Shown: piece by piece, positions 24,433 through 33,957 of the stretch
How positions within the stretch are numbered: the stretch's first letter is position 1
Layout of the letters: each line of letters starts with the position of its first letter
Assembly: GCA_020444075.1 (NCBI GenBank)
Contig: JAHLLR010000041.1
Span: 1 to 45,248 of the forward strand
DNA from: Deltaproteobacteria bacterium
GTDB taxonomy: Bacteria; Desulfobacterota; Desulfobacteria; Desulfobacterales; Desulfosarcinaceae
Direction: 5' to 3'
Length of the DNA stretch: 45,248 bases
Translations under genes and position numbers: made by a program
The notes under the pieces: generated by a model
What the model was told of the DNA's origin: nothing
What the model saw: the letters and a program-made list of their open reading frames with translations, nothing else
Database searches by the model: none

Positions 24433-26016
24433 ATGAATCTTCAGAGACCCAATGCAAACGAGGCACTTGAAACAAAAAATCGTTCACGTAATGTCGCCCC
24501 CCAGTCGGGGTTGTGCAGCCGTTGCATCGACGGCTGCAAGGGAAACTGTGATCTGTTCCGCGCCACATTCAGGGGCCGGGAGCTGCTGTACCCCCAACCG
24601 TTCGGTAGTATCACCGCCGGTGCCGACAAGGACTATCCCGTTGACTATTCCCATCTGAATATCAACGGGTATGCCCTGGGCGCACATGGAATTGAGCCGA
24701 ATCCGGATATGGCGACATTCCCCAGCGTGGACACGGAAACAGCCTTCGGCGTCGACAGCAAGGTAAAAATGAAGTTGCCGATCTTCACGGGAGCCCTCGG
24801 CAGCACCGATATTGCCCGAAAGAATTGGGAGCATTTTGCCATTGGGGCGGCCATCAGCGGCATTACCCTGGTGTGCGGGGAAAACGTCTGCGGTATCGAT
24901 CCTGCACTTGAATTCAATGGCAACGGGAAAGTGGCCAAATCGCCGGAAATGGATCGCCGGGTCAGAGAGTACCGTCGGTATCATGAAGGTTATGGCGACA
25001 TCCTGGTCCAGATGAACGTGGAAGACACCCGCAACGGCGTGGCGGAATACGTCATCGATAAACTCGGGGTCGAAACCATTGAATTGAAATGGGGACAGGG
25101 GGCCAAATGCATCGGTGGTGAAATCAAGGTCAACTCGCTTGAGAGGGCCATTGAACTGAAGAAACGCGGCTATATTGTCACCCCGGATCCGGAAAGCCCG
25201 GCTTTCCAGGCAGCATTCAAGGCCGGTCCGTTGAAACAGTTCGAACGTCACTCCCGACTGGGGTTCATTGATCAGGAAGGATTCATGAATGAAGTGGAAC
25301 GCCTGCGCAAAATGGGCGCCAAACGGGTCACCTTGAAGACCGGGGCCTATCCCATGCGGGAACTGGCCATGGCCATCCGCTGGTCCAGTGATGCCAAAAT
25401 CGATCTCCTCACCATAGACGGAGCGCCGGGCGGCACCGGCATGAGCCCCTGGAGAATGATGTGCGAATGGGGTGTTCCGTCCATTTACCTGCATTCAATG
25501 GCTTACGAGTTGTGCGACCGCCTGGCCAAGCGGGGAAGACCGGTACCGGACATTGCCTTTGCGGGCGGCTTTTCATCAGAGGATCATGTGTTCAAAGCGC
25601 TGGCCCTCGGCGCCCCCTACTGCAAAGCCGTTTGCATGGGTCGTGCATTGATGATTCCCGGGATGGTCGGCAAAAACACCGAGCGATGGTTAAGGGGTGA
25701 ACAGGGCGGACTCCCATCAACGGTATCCATGTTCGGGTCGACCAAGGAAGAGATCTTCATGAATTATGAAGTACTCAAGGAAAAATACGGTTCCGAAGTG
25801 GCCAATCTTCCCCTCGGGGCGGTGGGCATCTTCAGTGCGGTGGACAAAATCAAGGTCGGCCTCCAGCAAATTATGGCCGGCGCCAGAAACTGGAAGGTGG
25901 AATACATTTCCAGAAAGGACATCTTTTCGCTGACCGAAGAGTGCGCAAAGGTGACGGGAATCCCCTATGTTATGGATGCTTACCGGGAGGAGGCCCTCCA
26001 AATCATCGACGCTTGA
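24433..26016 (+). CDS. FMN-dependent glutamate synthase-like protein (GltB central domain)
   Basis: A 527-residue protein. A short cysteine-rich N-terminus (CSRCIDGCKGNC near residue 28) is followed by the FMN-binding TIM-barrel domain of glutamate synthase. Landmarks are LPIFTGALGSTDIARKNW near 115, IELKWGQGAKCIGGEIKV near 220, LLTIDGAPGGTGMSPW near 325 and FAGGFSSEDHVFKALALGAPYCK near 375. No glutaminase (class II amidotransferase) domain is present, as in archaeal-type stand-alone GltB-like proteins, so ammonia or a separate amidotransferase must supply nitrogen. Start at 24433 has GAGGA 8 bases upstream. It lies behind an ANTAR leader. True glutamate synthase activity is not proven for this subfamily. 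Confidence 0.8.
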   Translation: MNLQRPNANEALETKNRSRNVAPQSGLCSRCIDGCKGNCDLFRATFRGRELLYPQPFGSITAGADKDYPVDYSHLNINGYALGAHGIEPNPDMATFPSVDTETAFGVDSKVKMKLPIFTGALGSTDIARKNWEHFAIGAAISGITLVCGENVCGIDPALEFNGNGKVAKSPEMDRRVREYRRYHEGYGDILVQMNVEDTRNGVAEYVIDKLGVETIELKWGQGAKCIGGEIKVNSLERAIELKKRGYIVTPDPESPAFQAAFKAGPLKQFERHSRLGFIDQEGFMNEVERLRKMGAKRVTLKTGAYPMRELAMAIRWSSDAKIDLLTIDGAPGGTGMSPWRMMCEWGVPSIYLHSMAYELCDRLAKRGRPVPDIAFAGGFSSEDHVFKALALGAPYCKAVCMGRALMIPGMVGKNTERWLRGEQGGLPSTVSMFGSTKEEIFMNYEVLKEKYGSEVANLPLGAVGIFSAVDKIKVGLQQIMAGARNWKVEYISRKDIFSLTEECAKVTGIPYVMDAYREEALQIIDA

Positions 26017-26051
26017 TGGGCCTGGCTCACAGATAGCATGAATGCCCACAC

Positions 26052-26078
26052 GGGGCGGTACCCTACCGCCCCTTTTTT
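26052..26078 (+). terminator. Terminator after the glutamate synthase-like gene
   Basis: GGGGCGGTA, loop CCC, then TACCGCCCC gives a perfect 9-bp stem followed by six T. Confidence 0.92.
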
Positions 26079-26101
26079 ATTTAATCAGCCATACTCATAT
26101 T

Positions 26102-26130
26102 TTGCATATTTTTTTAGTATAAGTTATACA
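26102..26130 (+). promoter_or_regulatory. Candidate promoter for the receiver/PEP-synthase-like gene
   Basis: TTGCAT (26102-26107), 17 bases, TATACA (26125-26130). It lies after the terminator and about 75 bp before the ATG at 26206. Confidence 0.5.
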
Positions 26131-26205
26131 GACGGTCTATATCCTTTTCCAATCTTTCGTGGATGATTAACCGCATCGGGTCAATCGAAACGTTGACGAG
26201 GCCGC

Positions 26206-29175
26206 ATGATTGTAACTGAAACCCCGATCCCCCGGGAATTCTATTCCCATTTCAAGCTGTTCCATGAAATGATGGCCATAAAGGTGAAAGAGATCCTTTT
26301 GGTGTCGAGCCCTTACGATGCCTTCATCATGGAGGAAGATGGCAGTCTTGCGTCTCGTATAATAAATGAATACAGTGGATTGAACTTAAGCCATCCGCCA
26401 CGGGTCACCCAAACCGCCTCGGCATTGGAAGCCCTTTCGATTCTTGGGCGAAAAGAGTTTGACCTGGTCATTACCACGCCCTACCTGGAGGAGATGGATG
26501 CCTTTTCCCTGTCCAGAAAGATCAAGCATGCCCGCCCGACCTTGCCCGTCATTCTTCTGAGTCATACCCCCCGAGGTGTTTTTCCACTGCCTGAAAACAG
26601 GGATTGCAGCGGCATCGACAAGGTCTTCATCTGGTCAGGCAATTCGGATCTGCTCCTGGCGCTGGTTAAAAATACCGAAGACCATCTGAATGTGGCCAAC
26701 GACACATTGAATGCCAAGGTTCGAGTATTGATTCTGGTGGAAGACTCACCGGTCTACTACTCATCATTCCTGCCCCTGATATACAAGGAAGTTGTCAAAC
26801 AGACCCAGGCAGTTCTCGGTGTCGGCCTGAATGAAGAGCATCGGTTGCTGAGGATGCGTTCCAGGCCTAAAATACTATTGGCCAACACCTACGAGGATGC
26901 ATTAACGCTCTATGACAGGTACCGGTCCTATCTGCTTGGAATCATCTCCGACACCCGAATCCCTAAAGATGGCACATTGACTGAAAACGCCGGTTTCCTG
27001 CTGCTTTCCCAAATTAAAAAGGACATTCCGGATCTGCCGATGGTGCTGCTCAGTTCCGAACCGGGAAACCGCGACCTCGCCATGCGCATACCAGCGGTGT
27101 TCCTCGACAAGAACGCACCCCACCTGCTGTCCGAACTACACGATTTTTTTATGAACGATTTGGGATTCGGCGATTTTATCTTCCGCATGCCCGACCAAAG
27201 GGAAATCGCCAGGGCCGCAGATCTTCGATCGCTCCAGGCGCAGCTGCCCCAAATACCCGATGAATCCTTGTGGTACCATGCCCGGCGAAACCATTTTTCC
27301 AGTTGGATCATGGGCCGGTCAGAAATTGCCCTTGCGTCTAAATTCAGGGAGGTCAAGGCCAGTGATTTCAATGATGCCGAATCCCTGCGCGGCTACATCA
27401 TCTCCAGCATCAATGACATGCGTAAATGGCAGCAAAAAGGCGTCGTCGCCAAGTTCAACAAAAACTCCTTCGACGCGGAAATAATGGATTTCGTTAAGAT
27501 CGGCCATGGCTCACTGGGCGGCAAAGCCCGCGGCCTGGCTTTCATGGCGGCACTGTTGCATCAGAACATGGGGATTTATGAAAAGTACCCCGACGTCACC
27601 ATCAGGATTCCCAAGACGCTGGTTATCAGCACGGACAGCTTCGAGGCGTTCATTCAGATGAACAGCCTGAAAGGGTTGGCCAACCAGTCGATCCCCGATG
27701 AAAAGATAAAGGAACGTTTTCTCGGCGGCGAATTGCCGGATTGGCTGGTCAGCGACCTGAAAGTCTACCTGTCACAGGTCAACACCCCCCTTTCCATACG
27801 TTCGTCCAGCCTGCTGGAGGATGCCCAGTTCCAGCCCTATGCCGGGTTGTATAAGACATATATGATCCCAAACAATCATTCTTCGTTCAGCAGGCGGCTT
27901 GATCACCTCTTAACGGCGGTAAAACTTGTCTACGCCTCCACGTATTACGAGGGTCCCCGGGCATTCGCCAGGTCGACGTCCAACAACCCCCAGGAAGAAG
28001 TAATGGCGGTGATCATCCAGGAGCTTGCCGGCGACACCTACGGCGATTTTTTCTACCCGGCTGTCTCCGGGGTGGCCCAATCCCACAATTTCTATCCGAT
28101 TGCGCCGATGACGCCTGAAGAAGGCATTGTCCATATTGCCTTGGGACTTGGAAAAACGGTGGTCGAAGGAGAGAAAACCCTTCGGTTTTCCCCCAAATAT
28201 CCGACTGTTCTCCCCCAGTTCTCGATGGTCGATGATATCCTGAAAAATTCCCAGCGCCATTTTTATGCCTTGCAGATCAGCAACTATCCGGAGACGCTGA
28301 ACTTCGAACAACATGGCAATTTGAATAAACGGGATCTGAATGACGCCCAGAAGGAATATCCCGTTATCTCGTTGGCCAGTACCTATGTCCCCGATGAGCA
28401 CCGCATCCGGGATACCAGTACCGTAAACGGTACCAAGGTGCTGACATTCGCCCAGATCCTCAAATATGGATCTTTCCCGCTGCCCGAATTGCTCATGGAC
28501 ATGCAGGACCTGGGGAAAAAAGGGATGGGGTGCCCGGTGGAAATTGAGTTTTCGGTTAACCTGGGTTCACCTGCCAGAAAAAAGACCGTTTTCAACTTTC
28601 TCCAGATCAGGCCCATGGTGGCTGGCAATGACTGTTTCGACGTTCAGATCGATTCCGAGGATATCCGTAAGGCCTTCTGCTGTTCCCGGCAGGCGTTAGG
28701 AAATGGGAAAAATGAGGAGATTGCAGACATCATTTATGTAAAACCGGATACCTTCAAGGCAGAGGCGACTGTTCAGATGGCCGCCGAAATCGGCCAGATG
28801 AACGCCGAGTTGATCAAATCAAATCGCCGATACCTGCTCGCAGGTCCCGGACGATGGGGGTCATCCGACCGTTGGCTGGGCATCCCGGTTCAATGGCAGC
28901 ACATCTCAGGAGCAGGGGCGATCATTGAACTGAGAAATGACAAGTTGAAGGCCGACCCATCCCAGGGGTCTCATTTTTTTCAGAATATTACATCGCAGGG
29001 TGTTTTTTACATCACGGTCACCGAAGGCTCGGAGGATTTTTGGGATTGGCACTGGCTCAATGGGCTTCCGGTAATTCGTGAAATGACCTTTATGCGACAT
29101 GTCCGTCTGGATTACCCCATGACCATTAAAATTGACGGGAAAGCGTCCCGATGCGTCATGGTCAAACCCGATTGA
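26206..29175 (+). CDS. Receiver-like domains fused to a PEP synthase/PPDK nucleotide-binding domain
   Basis: A 989-residue protein. Two receiver-like regions come first. The first (about residues 25-130) is degenerate, with VITTPYLEEMD where the phospho-aspartate should be. The second (about 165-315) keeps an acidic pocket (LILVEDSP) and a candidate aspartate (GIISDTRIPKDG). The central part resembles the ATP-grasp PEP/pyruvate-binding domain of PEP synthase and PPDK: LGGKARGLAFMAALL near 435, PLSIRSSSLLEDAQFQPYAGLY near 530, VIIQELAGDTYGDFFYP near 603 and FLQIRPMV near 800. The swivelling phospho-histidine domain and C-terminal PEP-binding barrel of true PEP synthase are not evident, so normal PEP synthesis is unlikely. 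It sits between two nitrogen-assimilation genes. Role unknown; a regulated nucleotide-binding or phosphotransfer protein is possible. Confidence 0.75.
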   Translation: MIVTETPIPREFYSHFKLFHEMMAIKVKEILLVSSPYDAFIMEEDGSLASRIINEYSGLNLSHPPRVTQTASALEALSILGRKEFDLVITTPYLEEMDAFSLSRKIKHARPTLPVILLSHTPRGVFPLPENRDCSGIDKVFIWSGNSDLLLALVKNTEDHLNVANDTLNAKVRVLILVEDSPVYYSSFLPLIYKEVVKQTQAVLGVGLNEEHRLLRMRSRPKILLANTYEDALTLYDRYRSYLLGIISDTRIPKDGTLTENAGFLLLSQIKKDIPDLPMVLLSSEPGNRDLAMRIPAVFLDKNAPHLLSELHDFFMNDLGFGDFIFRMPDQREIARAADLRSLQAQLPQIPDESLWYHARRNHFSSWIMGRSEIALASKFREVKASDFNDAESLRGYIISSINDMRKWQQKGVVAKFNKNSFDAEIMDFVKIGHGSLGGKARGLAFMAALLHQNMGIYEKYPDVTIRIPKTLVISTDSFEAFIQMNSLKGLANQSIPDEKIKERFLGGELPDWLVSDLKVYLSQVNTPLSIRSSSLLEDAQFQPYAGLYKTYMIPNNHSSFSRRLDHLLTAVKLVYASTYYEGPRAFARSTSNNPQEEVMAVIIQELAGDTYGDFFYPAVSGVAQSHNFYPIAPMTPEEGIVHIALGLGKTVVEGEKTLRFSPKYPTVLPQFSMVDDILKNSQRHFYALQISNYPETLNFEQHGNLNKRDLNDAQKEYPVISLASTYVPDEHRIRDTSTVNGTKVLTFAQILKYGSFPLPELLMDMQDLGKKGMGCPVEIEFSVNLGSPARKKTVFNFLQIRPMVAGNDCFDVQIDSEDIRKAFCCSRQALGNGKNEEIADIIYVKPDTFKAEATVQMAAEIGQMNAELIKSNRRYLLAGPGRWGSSDRWLGIPVQWQHISGAGAIIELRNDKLKADPSQGSHFFQNITSQGVFYITVTEGSEDFWDWHWLNGLPVIREMTFMRHVRLDYPMTIKIDGKASRCVMVKPD

Positions 29176-29305
29176 AACGCCATGATCAGCAGGAAGCATC
29201 GCTGCAGAACTGCATGCGTTTCTCCGGTTTATGTTTCCCCAGGCAACATATCTTTCGCAAACTAGTGAGTGTTTCCATTCATCAACATTTGAAAAGGAGG
29301 TGTTT

Positions 29306-30655
29306 ATGTCAGACATCCTGAAAACGATCGAAGCCAGAGATCCTTCTGAAAAGGAATTCCAGCAAGCGGTGCACGAGGTCATTGAATCGGTCAAGCCGGT
29401 TTTGGATCGAAACCCTGAGTATCGGCACAACGCTGTTCTTGAAAGAATCACGGAACCCGAACGCGTGATCATGTTTAGGGTACCCTGGATGGATGATCAG
29501 GGAATGGTGCATGTCAACCGTGGATTCAGAATCGAAATGAACAGCGCCATCGGTCCCTATAAAGGGGGGCTTCGTTTCCACCCCTCCGTCAATTTGAGTA
29601 TTCTCAAGTTTCTGGCTTTCGAACAGGTATTCAAGAATGCACTCACGACCTTGTCCATGGGGGGGGGGAAAGGAGGTTCCGACTTCGATCCCAAAGGCAA
29701 ATCCGACAATGAAGTAATGCGGTTCTGCCAAAACTTCATGGCGGAGCTCTTCCGCCACATCGGACCCAATACGGATGTGCCGGCAGGCGATATCGGTGTG
29801 GGTGCCAGGGAAATCGGCTTTCTTTTCGGCATGTACAAAAAACTGCGCAACGAGTTCACCGGGGTGCTCACCGGCAAGAGCCTGGGGTGGGGGGGAAGCT
29901 TGATCCGGCCTGAAGCCACGGGCTATGGCGCTGTCTATTTTGCATCGGAAATGCTGGCCACGCGCAATGATACCCTGGAGGGCAAGACCTGCCTGGTTTC
30001 GGGTTCAGGGAATGTAGCCCAATACACCGTTGAAAAAATCATCGATCTGGGCGGCAAGGTAGTCACTTTTTCGGACTCTTCGGGCTACATTTTCGATGAG
30101 GAGGGCATCGATCGGGACAAACTGGACTACGTCAAACGCATTAAGAACCTGAGAAGAGGTCGAATCCGGGAATACATCGACAAATACTCGGCGGCGGTCT
30201 ATACGGAGGCGGATTCTACCCTGGGGCACAATCCCTTGTGGAACCATGCGGCCGATTCCGCCTTCCCCTGCGCCACCCAGAACGAGATCAACGAAAATGA
30301 TGCCAGAAACCTGATCCGCAACGGGGTGACGCTGGTGTGCGAAGGGGCCAACATGCCCTGCACGCCCGCTGCCATCGACAGTTTCCTGGACAAGAAGATT
30401 CTCTATGCGCCGGGGAAAGCGGCCAACGCCGGCGGAGTTGCCGTTTCCGGACTCGAAATGGCCCAGAACAGCATGCGGCTCAATTGGCCCCGAGAAGAGG
30501 TCGATGAACGTCTCAAAATCATCATGAAAAGCATCCACCAGACCTGCTTAGATGCTTCAGCGGAATATGGAGAACCGGGAAACTATTTTATCGGTGCCAA
30601 CATTGCCGGCTTTGTTAAAGTGGTCAATGCCATGCTCGATCAGGGACTGGTATAA
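29306..30655 (+). CDS. gdhA: Glutamate dehydrogenase (hexameric, NADP-type family)
   Basis: A 449-residue enzyme interconverting 2-oxoglutarate plus ammonia and glutamate. It matches the E. coli GdhA class: GFRIEMNSAIGPYKGGLRFH near residue 78, the catalytic-lysine region SMGGGKGGSDFDPKGKSD near 120, PAGDIGVGAREIGFLFG near 160 and the dinucleotide motif VSGSGNVAQYT near 230. Start at 29306 has AAAAGGAGG 7 bases upstream; an in-frame start 25 codons earlier lacks one. The 130-bp gap before it has an imperfect hairpin (AAACGCCATG near 29174 with CATGCGTTT) without a T tract. With the glutamate synthase-like gene it makes this a nitrogen-assimilation cluster. Cofactor choice is inferred from family. 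Confidence 0.94.
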   Translation: MSDILKTIEARDPSEKEFQQAVHEVIESVKPVLDRNPEYRHNAVLERITEPERVIMFRVPWMDDQGMVHVNRGFRIEMNSAIGPYKGGLRFHPSVNLSILKFLAFEQVFKNALTTLSMGGGKGGSDFDPKGKSDNEVMRFCQNFMAELFRHIGPNTDVPAGDIGVGAREIGFLFGMYKKLRNEFTGVLTGKSLGWGGSLIRPEATGYGAVYFASEMLATRNDTLEGKTCLVSGSGNVAQYTVEKIIDLGGKVVTFSDSSGYIFDEEGIDRDKLDYVKRIKNLRRGRIREYIDKYSAAVYTEADSTLGHNPLWNHAADSAFPCATQNEINENDARNLIRNGVTLVCEGANMPCTPAAIDSFLDKKILYAPGKAANAGGVAVSGLEMAQNSMRLNWPREEVDERLKIIMKSIHQTCLDASAEYGEPGNYFIGANIAGFVKVVNAMLDQGLV

Positions 30656-30736
30656 AGAGATTTCCGCACTTGGCGTAGTCTCACGGGTGCACCGTGGGCA
30701 ATGTCGAATTGCCTGCGCGCAATGCACCGGACGGTT

Positions 30737-30787
30737 TTCCGCTGGGAATGCCTTTCTGAGGATGCTGCAAGGTCTCTCCCAGCGGAA
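30737..30787. repeat. Inverted repeat between gdhA and rnfB
   Basis: TTCCGCTGGGA (30737-30747) and TCCCAGCGGAA (30777-30787) are perfect 11-base inverted copies around 29 bases, in the 166-bp gap between the convergent gdhA and rnf operons. No T tract on either side, so not a standard terminator. Confidence 0.5.
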
Positions 30788-30821
30788 TTCCAGACCGCCG
30801 CCTAAAAGAGTTGTTCGGCAA

Positions 30822-31733
30822 TTACCCTCTCCACTCGGTATCATCCACGGTGGTCTTGAAATCGGGTTCAATCACATCGGGCAGTTCTTCTCCGGCAACG
30901 GCGAGAATGTCTTTATCGGACGGGATGCCAACGAAGACCAGCCGGTTTCTGGGGCATTTTTTGGCTGCCGTCAGGCCGGACGCCAGATTTTCTAATGTGT
31001 AGTTCTCGTAATCGATGGTGGACAGGTTGTTTACCACGGTAAACATTCCCGATGTGCGTTCACAGGCCCGGCAGCCCAGACAGCCCACCTTGCAGACCGC
31101 TTTGACGTCCTTACCGGCATCGCGGTTGGAGCATTCCACCACCAGCATCCGCTCGCTTTTGAAGGGTGCCATGGTGATGATGTTGCGGGGGCAGACCTTG
31201 GCACAGGCGCCGCAGCCCACGCACTTTTCGTAATCCACACGGGCCAGCCCGTCTTCAATATGGATCGCGTCGAAATTACAGGCCCGGGTGCAGTCCCCGA
31301 AGCCTAAACAGCCGTAAGTGCACCCCTGGACATCGGTGACCAGGTTGGCCGGTCCGCAGCGCTGTTCACCGATGTAGGGGCTTCGACCCAGCCGATCGCT
31401 GGTGCGGGCGCCGCAGTGGATCACCGGACGCCAGGGATAGCTGACGGCGACCGCCACTCCCATAACCGAAGCCAGGGCTTCCGTGCAGCTTTTGCCGCCC
31501 ACGGTACAAAGGTTCACCGGTGCATCATCCAGCACGATGGCCTCGGCATATTCACCACAGCCCACATACCCGCAACCGCCGCAGTTGGCCCCCGGAAGCA
31601 CATCGATGGCTGCATCCACCCGCGGATCCACTTCCACATAAAAGGCCCGGTTGGCCCAGCCCAATACAAATGACAGCGCCAGCGCCATGATGAGCATGGT
31701 GGCGGCGGCCAATCCGATAATTACCCAGGACAT
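30822..31733 (-). CDS. rnfB: Rnf complex subunit B (iron-sulfur)
   Basis: A 303-residue protein of the ferredoxin:NAD+ oxidoreductase. It has an N-terminal membrane helix, then the CCG-less 4Fe-4S domain [19 protein letters not shown] with [10 protein letters not shown] (residues about 48-85). Ferredoxin motifs follow: [20 protein letters not shown] near 145, [16 protein letters not shown] near 175, and additional cysteines [13 protein letters not shown] near 215. It is the probable entry point for reduced ferredoxin. Last gene of rnfCDGEAB, overlapping rnfA by 13 bases. Confidence 0.95.
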   Translation of the reverse strand: MSWVIIGLAAATMLIMALALSFVLGWANRAFYVEVDPRVDAAIDVLPGANCGGCGYVGCGEYAEAIVLDDAPVNLCTVGGKSCTEALASVMGVAVAVSYPWRPVIHCGARTSDRLGRSPYIGEQRCGPANLVTDVQGCTYGCLGFGDCTRACNFDAIHIEDGLARVDYEKCVGCGACAKVCPRNIITMAPFKSERMLVVECSNRDAGKDVKAVCKVGCLGCRACERTSGMFTVVNNLSTIDYENYTLENLASGLTAAKKCPRNRLVFVGIPSDKDILAVAGEELPDVIEPDFKTTVDDTEWRG

Positions 31734-32566
31734 GATTCCCCCAGCACGATATGAGCCGAATCTTCGACCGAACGGGAAGGCGGATGAAGATCCAAAGCCT
31801 GTGAAAGGGCCTTCCCCTGTTGGGATACGGGAGAAGACAGGGATGTGGATGTTTCCGTCACCGCCGGCCTGGCGGTCATGGCCTCCCGGAGGCCCGAATC
31901 CACGCCGGTAAACCCCATGAAGGCCATGGCCAGAATGCCTCCCACCACCAGGGTGATGGCGGCGCCCTTAAATGGTTTGGGCACATCGCATAACTCCAGT
32001 TCCTCCCGGATGCCCGCCATGATAACAATGGCCAGGGTAAACCCCACCCCGCCGAAGAGGGCCAGGGTCAGGGCCCGGCCCAGGTCCCACCGGTCCGCCG
32101 GATTCTCCGCGCCCACCACGTGGCTCATGATGGTCAGACAGGCGAAAAGGATGGCGCAGTTGGTGGTGATCAGTGGCAAAAACACACCGAAGGCCTTGTA
32201 GAGCATGGGGAAAAACCGACGCACATACATTTCCACAAACTGCACCGACGAACTGATCGCGAAGATGTAGACGATGTAGCTCAAAATGGTCAGGTCCACC
32301 CGGGCCGCCGCCTCGGCCGGCATGAACAGGCCCGCCGCCAGCCGGGTGAGCGGGGCGCCGGGCATGAGCACGAAGGTAGTGATGGTCCATGAGATAAAGG
32401 CCGCGATGGTAATGACGAAGGTCACCGCACAGCCCATGCCCACGGCCATTCCCACATGCCGGGAAACACCGATAAAGGGGCAGATGCCCACGAAATAGTA
32501 AAGGACGAAGTTGTTGATCAGGGCCGCGCCCAGGGCGATGAGCAGGATGTCGATGAGGTAGTTCAT
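31721..32566 (-). CDS. rnfA: Rnf complex subunit A with a C-terminal extension
   Basis: An integral membrane subunit with the RnfA hallmarks [21 protein letters not shown] (from residue 17), [16 protein letters not shown] near 135, and the closing [13 protein letters not shown] near 220. RnfA is usually about 190-200 residues; this one is 281. The excess is a roughly 20-residue insertion before [11 protein letters not shown] and about 55 residues of Ser/Thr/Pro-rich, apparently unstructured tail (from [10 protein letters not shown]) that runs into the start of rnfB. The tail might be an artefact of a late stop or a real soluble extension. Rnf pumps Na+ or H+ across the membrane. Confidence 0.92.
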   Translation of the reverse strand: MNYLIDILLIALGAALINNFVLYYFVGICPFIGVSRHVGMAVGMGCAVTFVITIAAFISWTITTFVLMPGAPLTRLAAGLFMPAEAAARVDLTILSYIVYIFAISSSVQFVEMYVRRFFPMLYKAFGVFLPLITTNCAILFACLTIMSHVVGAENPADRWDLGRALTLALFGGVGFTLAIVIMAGIREELELCDVPKPFKGAAITLVVGGILAMAFMGFTGVDSGLREAMTARPAVTETSTSLSSPVSQQGKALSQALDLHPPSRSVEDSAHIVLGESCPG

Positions 32567-32581
32567 TGGATCGTCCGCTCC

Positions 32582-33202
32582 TTAAGCTGTCTTTTTGCCG
32601 CCTCTGCGGGCGGTAATCCAGTTAACGGTTCCCAGCAGCAGGCCGAAGGTGAGAAAGGCGCCGGGAGGAAGCACCATGATCACCCAGTCCGGCCAGGATG
32701 CCGGCATGATCCGAAGGCCCAACAGGGCTCCGGTACCCAGAATCTCCCTGATGGCGGCGATGCTGGACAGGGCGATTCCGAATCCCAGGCTCTGGCCCAC
32801 GGCGTCTGTCGCCGCCACCAAAGGCGACTGTTTGGAAGCACATACCTCACAGCGGCAGATGATGATGCAGTTGACGATGATCAGCGGGATATAGGGCCCT
32901 AAGGTCTTGCTCATCTGGTAAAGGTAGGCGGCCAGAAAACGATCCGCGATGGTCACGAAGGTGGCGATGGTAAGGGTGAATACAACAATACGCAGGTGCG
33001 GCTTGAGCAGGTTCCGGATCAGGCTGGTGATGACGTTGGCGCACAGCAGCACAAACCCGACGGCCCCGGCCATGGTGATGGCCGCCTTGAGGCTGTTGGT
33101 TACCGCCAGGGTGGGACATAATCCCAGCAGTTGACGATAGACCGGATTCTCCGGCAGAATGCCGTTGATGAACCGTTCAGTCGCGGTAGGCAGATCAGCC
33201 AT
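32582..33202 (-). CDS. rnfE: Rnf complex subunit E
   Basis: A 206-residue membrane protein with the RnfE pattern: FINGILPENPVYRQLLGLCPTLAVTNSLK near residue 10, IPLIIVNCIIICRCEVCASKQ near 105 and VMVLPPGAFLTFGLLLGTVNW near the end. RnfA and RnfE are homologous inverted-topology subunits that coordinate a membrane 2Fe-2S cluster through cysteines such as GLCPTLA and NCIIICR. It overlaps rnfG by 8 bases. Confidence 0.95.
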   Translation of the reverse strand: MADLPTATERFINGILPENPVYRQLLGLCPTLAVTNSLKAAITMAGAVGFVLLCANVITSLIRNLLKPHLRIVVFTLTIATFVTIADRFLAAYLYQMSKTLGPYIPLIIVNCIIICRCEVCASKQSPLVAATDAVGQSLGFGIALSSIAAIREILGTGALLGLRIMPASWPDWVIMVLPPGAFLTFGLLLGTVNWITARRGGKKTA

Positions 33203-33884
33203 TGTTCTTGCCCCCTTTCCCTGCCGAAGACGGACCGGTGGTCAATGGCTTCCGAAGGTCGCCGACGGTCGTGTTGATCATGGCGGTCACGCTTTTGGAT
33301 GAGATCGTGGCACCGGTCACCGCATCGATTTCACCGGGCCGGGAAGCCCCGGTCTTGATGACGACCAGGGAACGGTCCGCCGGCGCATCGACAAACTGGC
33401 TCCGCCACGCGTCGGTAATAATCTTGTTGCCCAGGCCGGGGGTCTCCTTCTGATCCAGGACAAACAGCCCGGTGATGGTGTGAAGATCCGGCGAAAGCCC
33501 CAGCAGCAGTTCGATGGTGTCCGCATAGCCCTGGCCTTTGGTTTTCACCACCCACCCCTTCAGGTCACCCTGGTAACGCGCCTCGTATACGCTGTAAAAT
33601 TTGTTCCGGCCCGGCTTTTCAACGGTCACCTGACGCGGAACAATCTCCAGGGTCTGGTTCTCGCCGGCCATCTTGGCAGCCAGCAGGTTTCCCAGCACCA
33701 GTTCAGGCACCTTTTCAAGGGTTTCATTGAGTTTGTTGCCCTCGATTACCGGCCCCAGCATCAGCTGTACGCCGGCCAGGGAAACACCGAACCCGACCGC
33801 CAGCACCAGTACCAGCCAGGCCTGCACAAGATTGCTCGATTTCAGGCCGCCGGCAGACTTATTTTTTTCATCGTCGACATTCAT
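33195..33884 (-). CDS. rnfG: Rnf complex subunit G (flavoprotein)
   Basis: A 229-residue protein with one N-terminal membrane helix (AWLVLVLAVGFGVSLAGVQLML, about residues 24-45) and a soluble outer domain with the FMN-attachment motif DAVTGATISSKSVT near residue 190, in which the second Thr carries covalent FMN in relatives. KDQKETPGLG-type substrate-binding residues appear as DQKETPGLGNKI near 150. Cytoplasmic N-terminus; the flavin domain faces outside. Confidence 0.95.
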   Translation of the reverse strand: MNVDDEKNKSAGGLKSSNLVQAWLVLVLAVGFGVSLAGVQLMLGPVIEGNKLNETLEKVPELVLGNLLAAKMAGENQTLEIVPRQVTVEKPGRNKFYSVYEARYQGDLKGWVVKTKGQGYADTIELLLGLSPDLHTITGLFVLDQKETPGLGNKIITDAWRSQFVDAPADRSLVVIKTGASRPGEIDAVTGATISSKSVTAMINTTVGDLRKPLTTGPSSAGKGGKNNG

Positions 33885-33957
33885 TGCATTACCATTCCTA
33901 CATCCGGATGCGCAGGAGAATATAGGTTACTATATCTGAATAGGATGCCGCTTCCAA

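Noticed and set aside
24219-24470. Open frame of 83 codons overlapping the leader
   Set aside because: It runs through the ANTAR hairpins and both terminators and has no ribosome-binding site.
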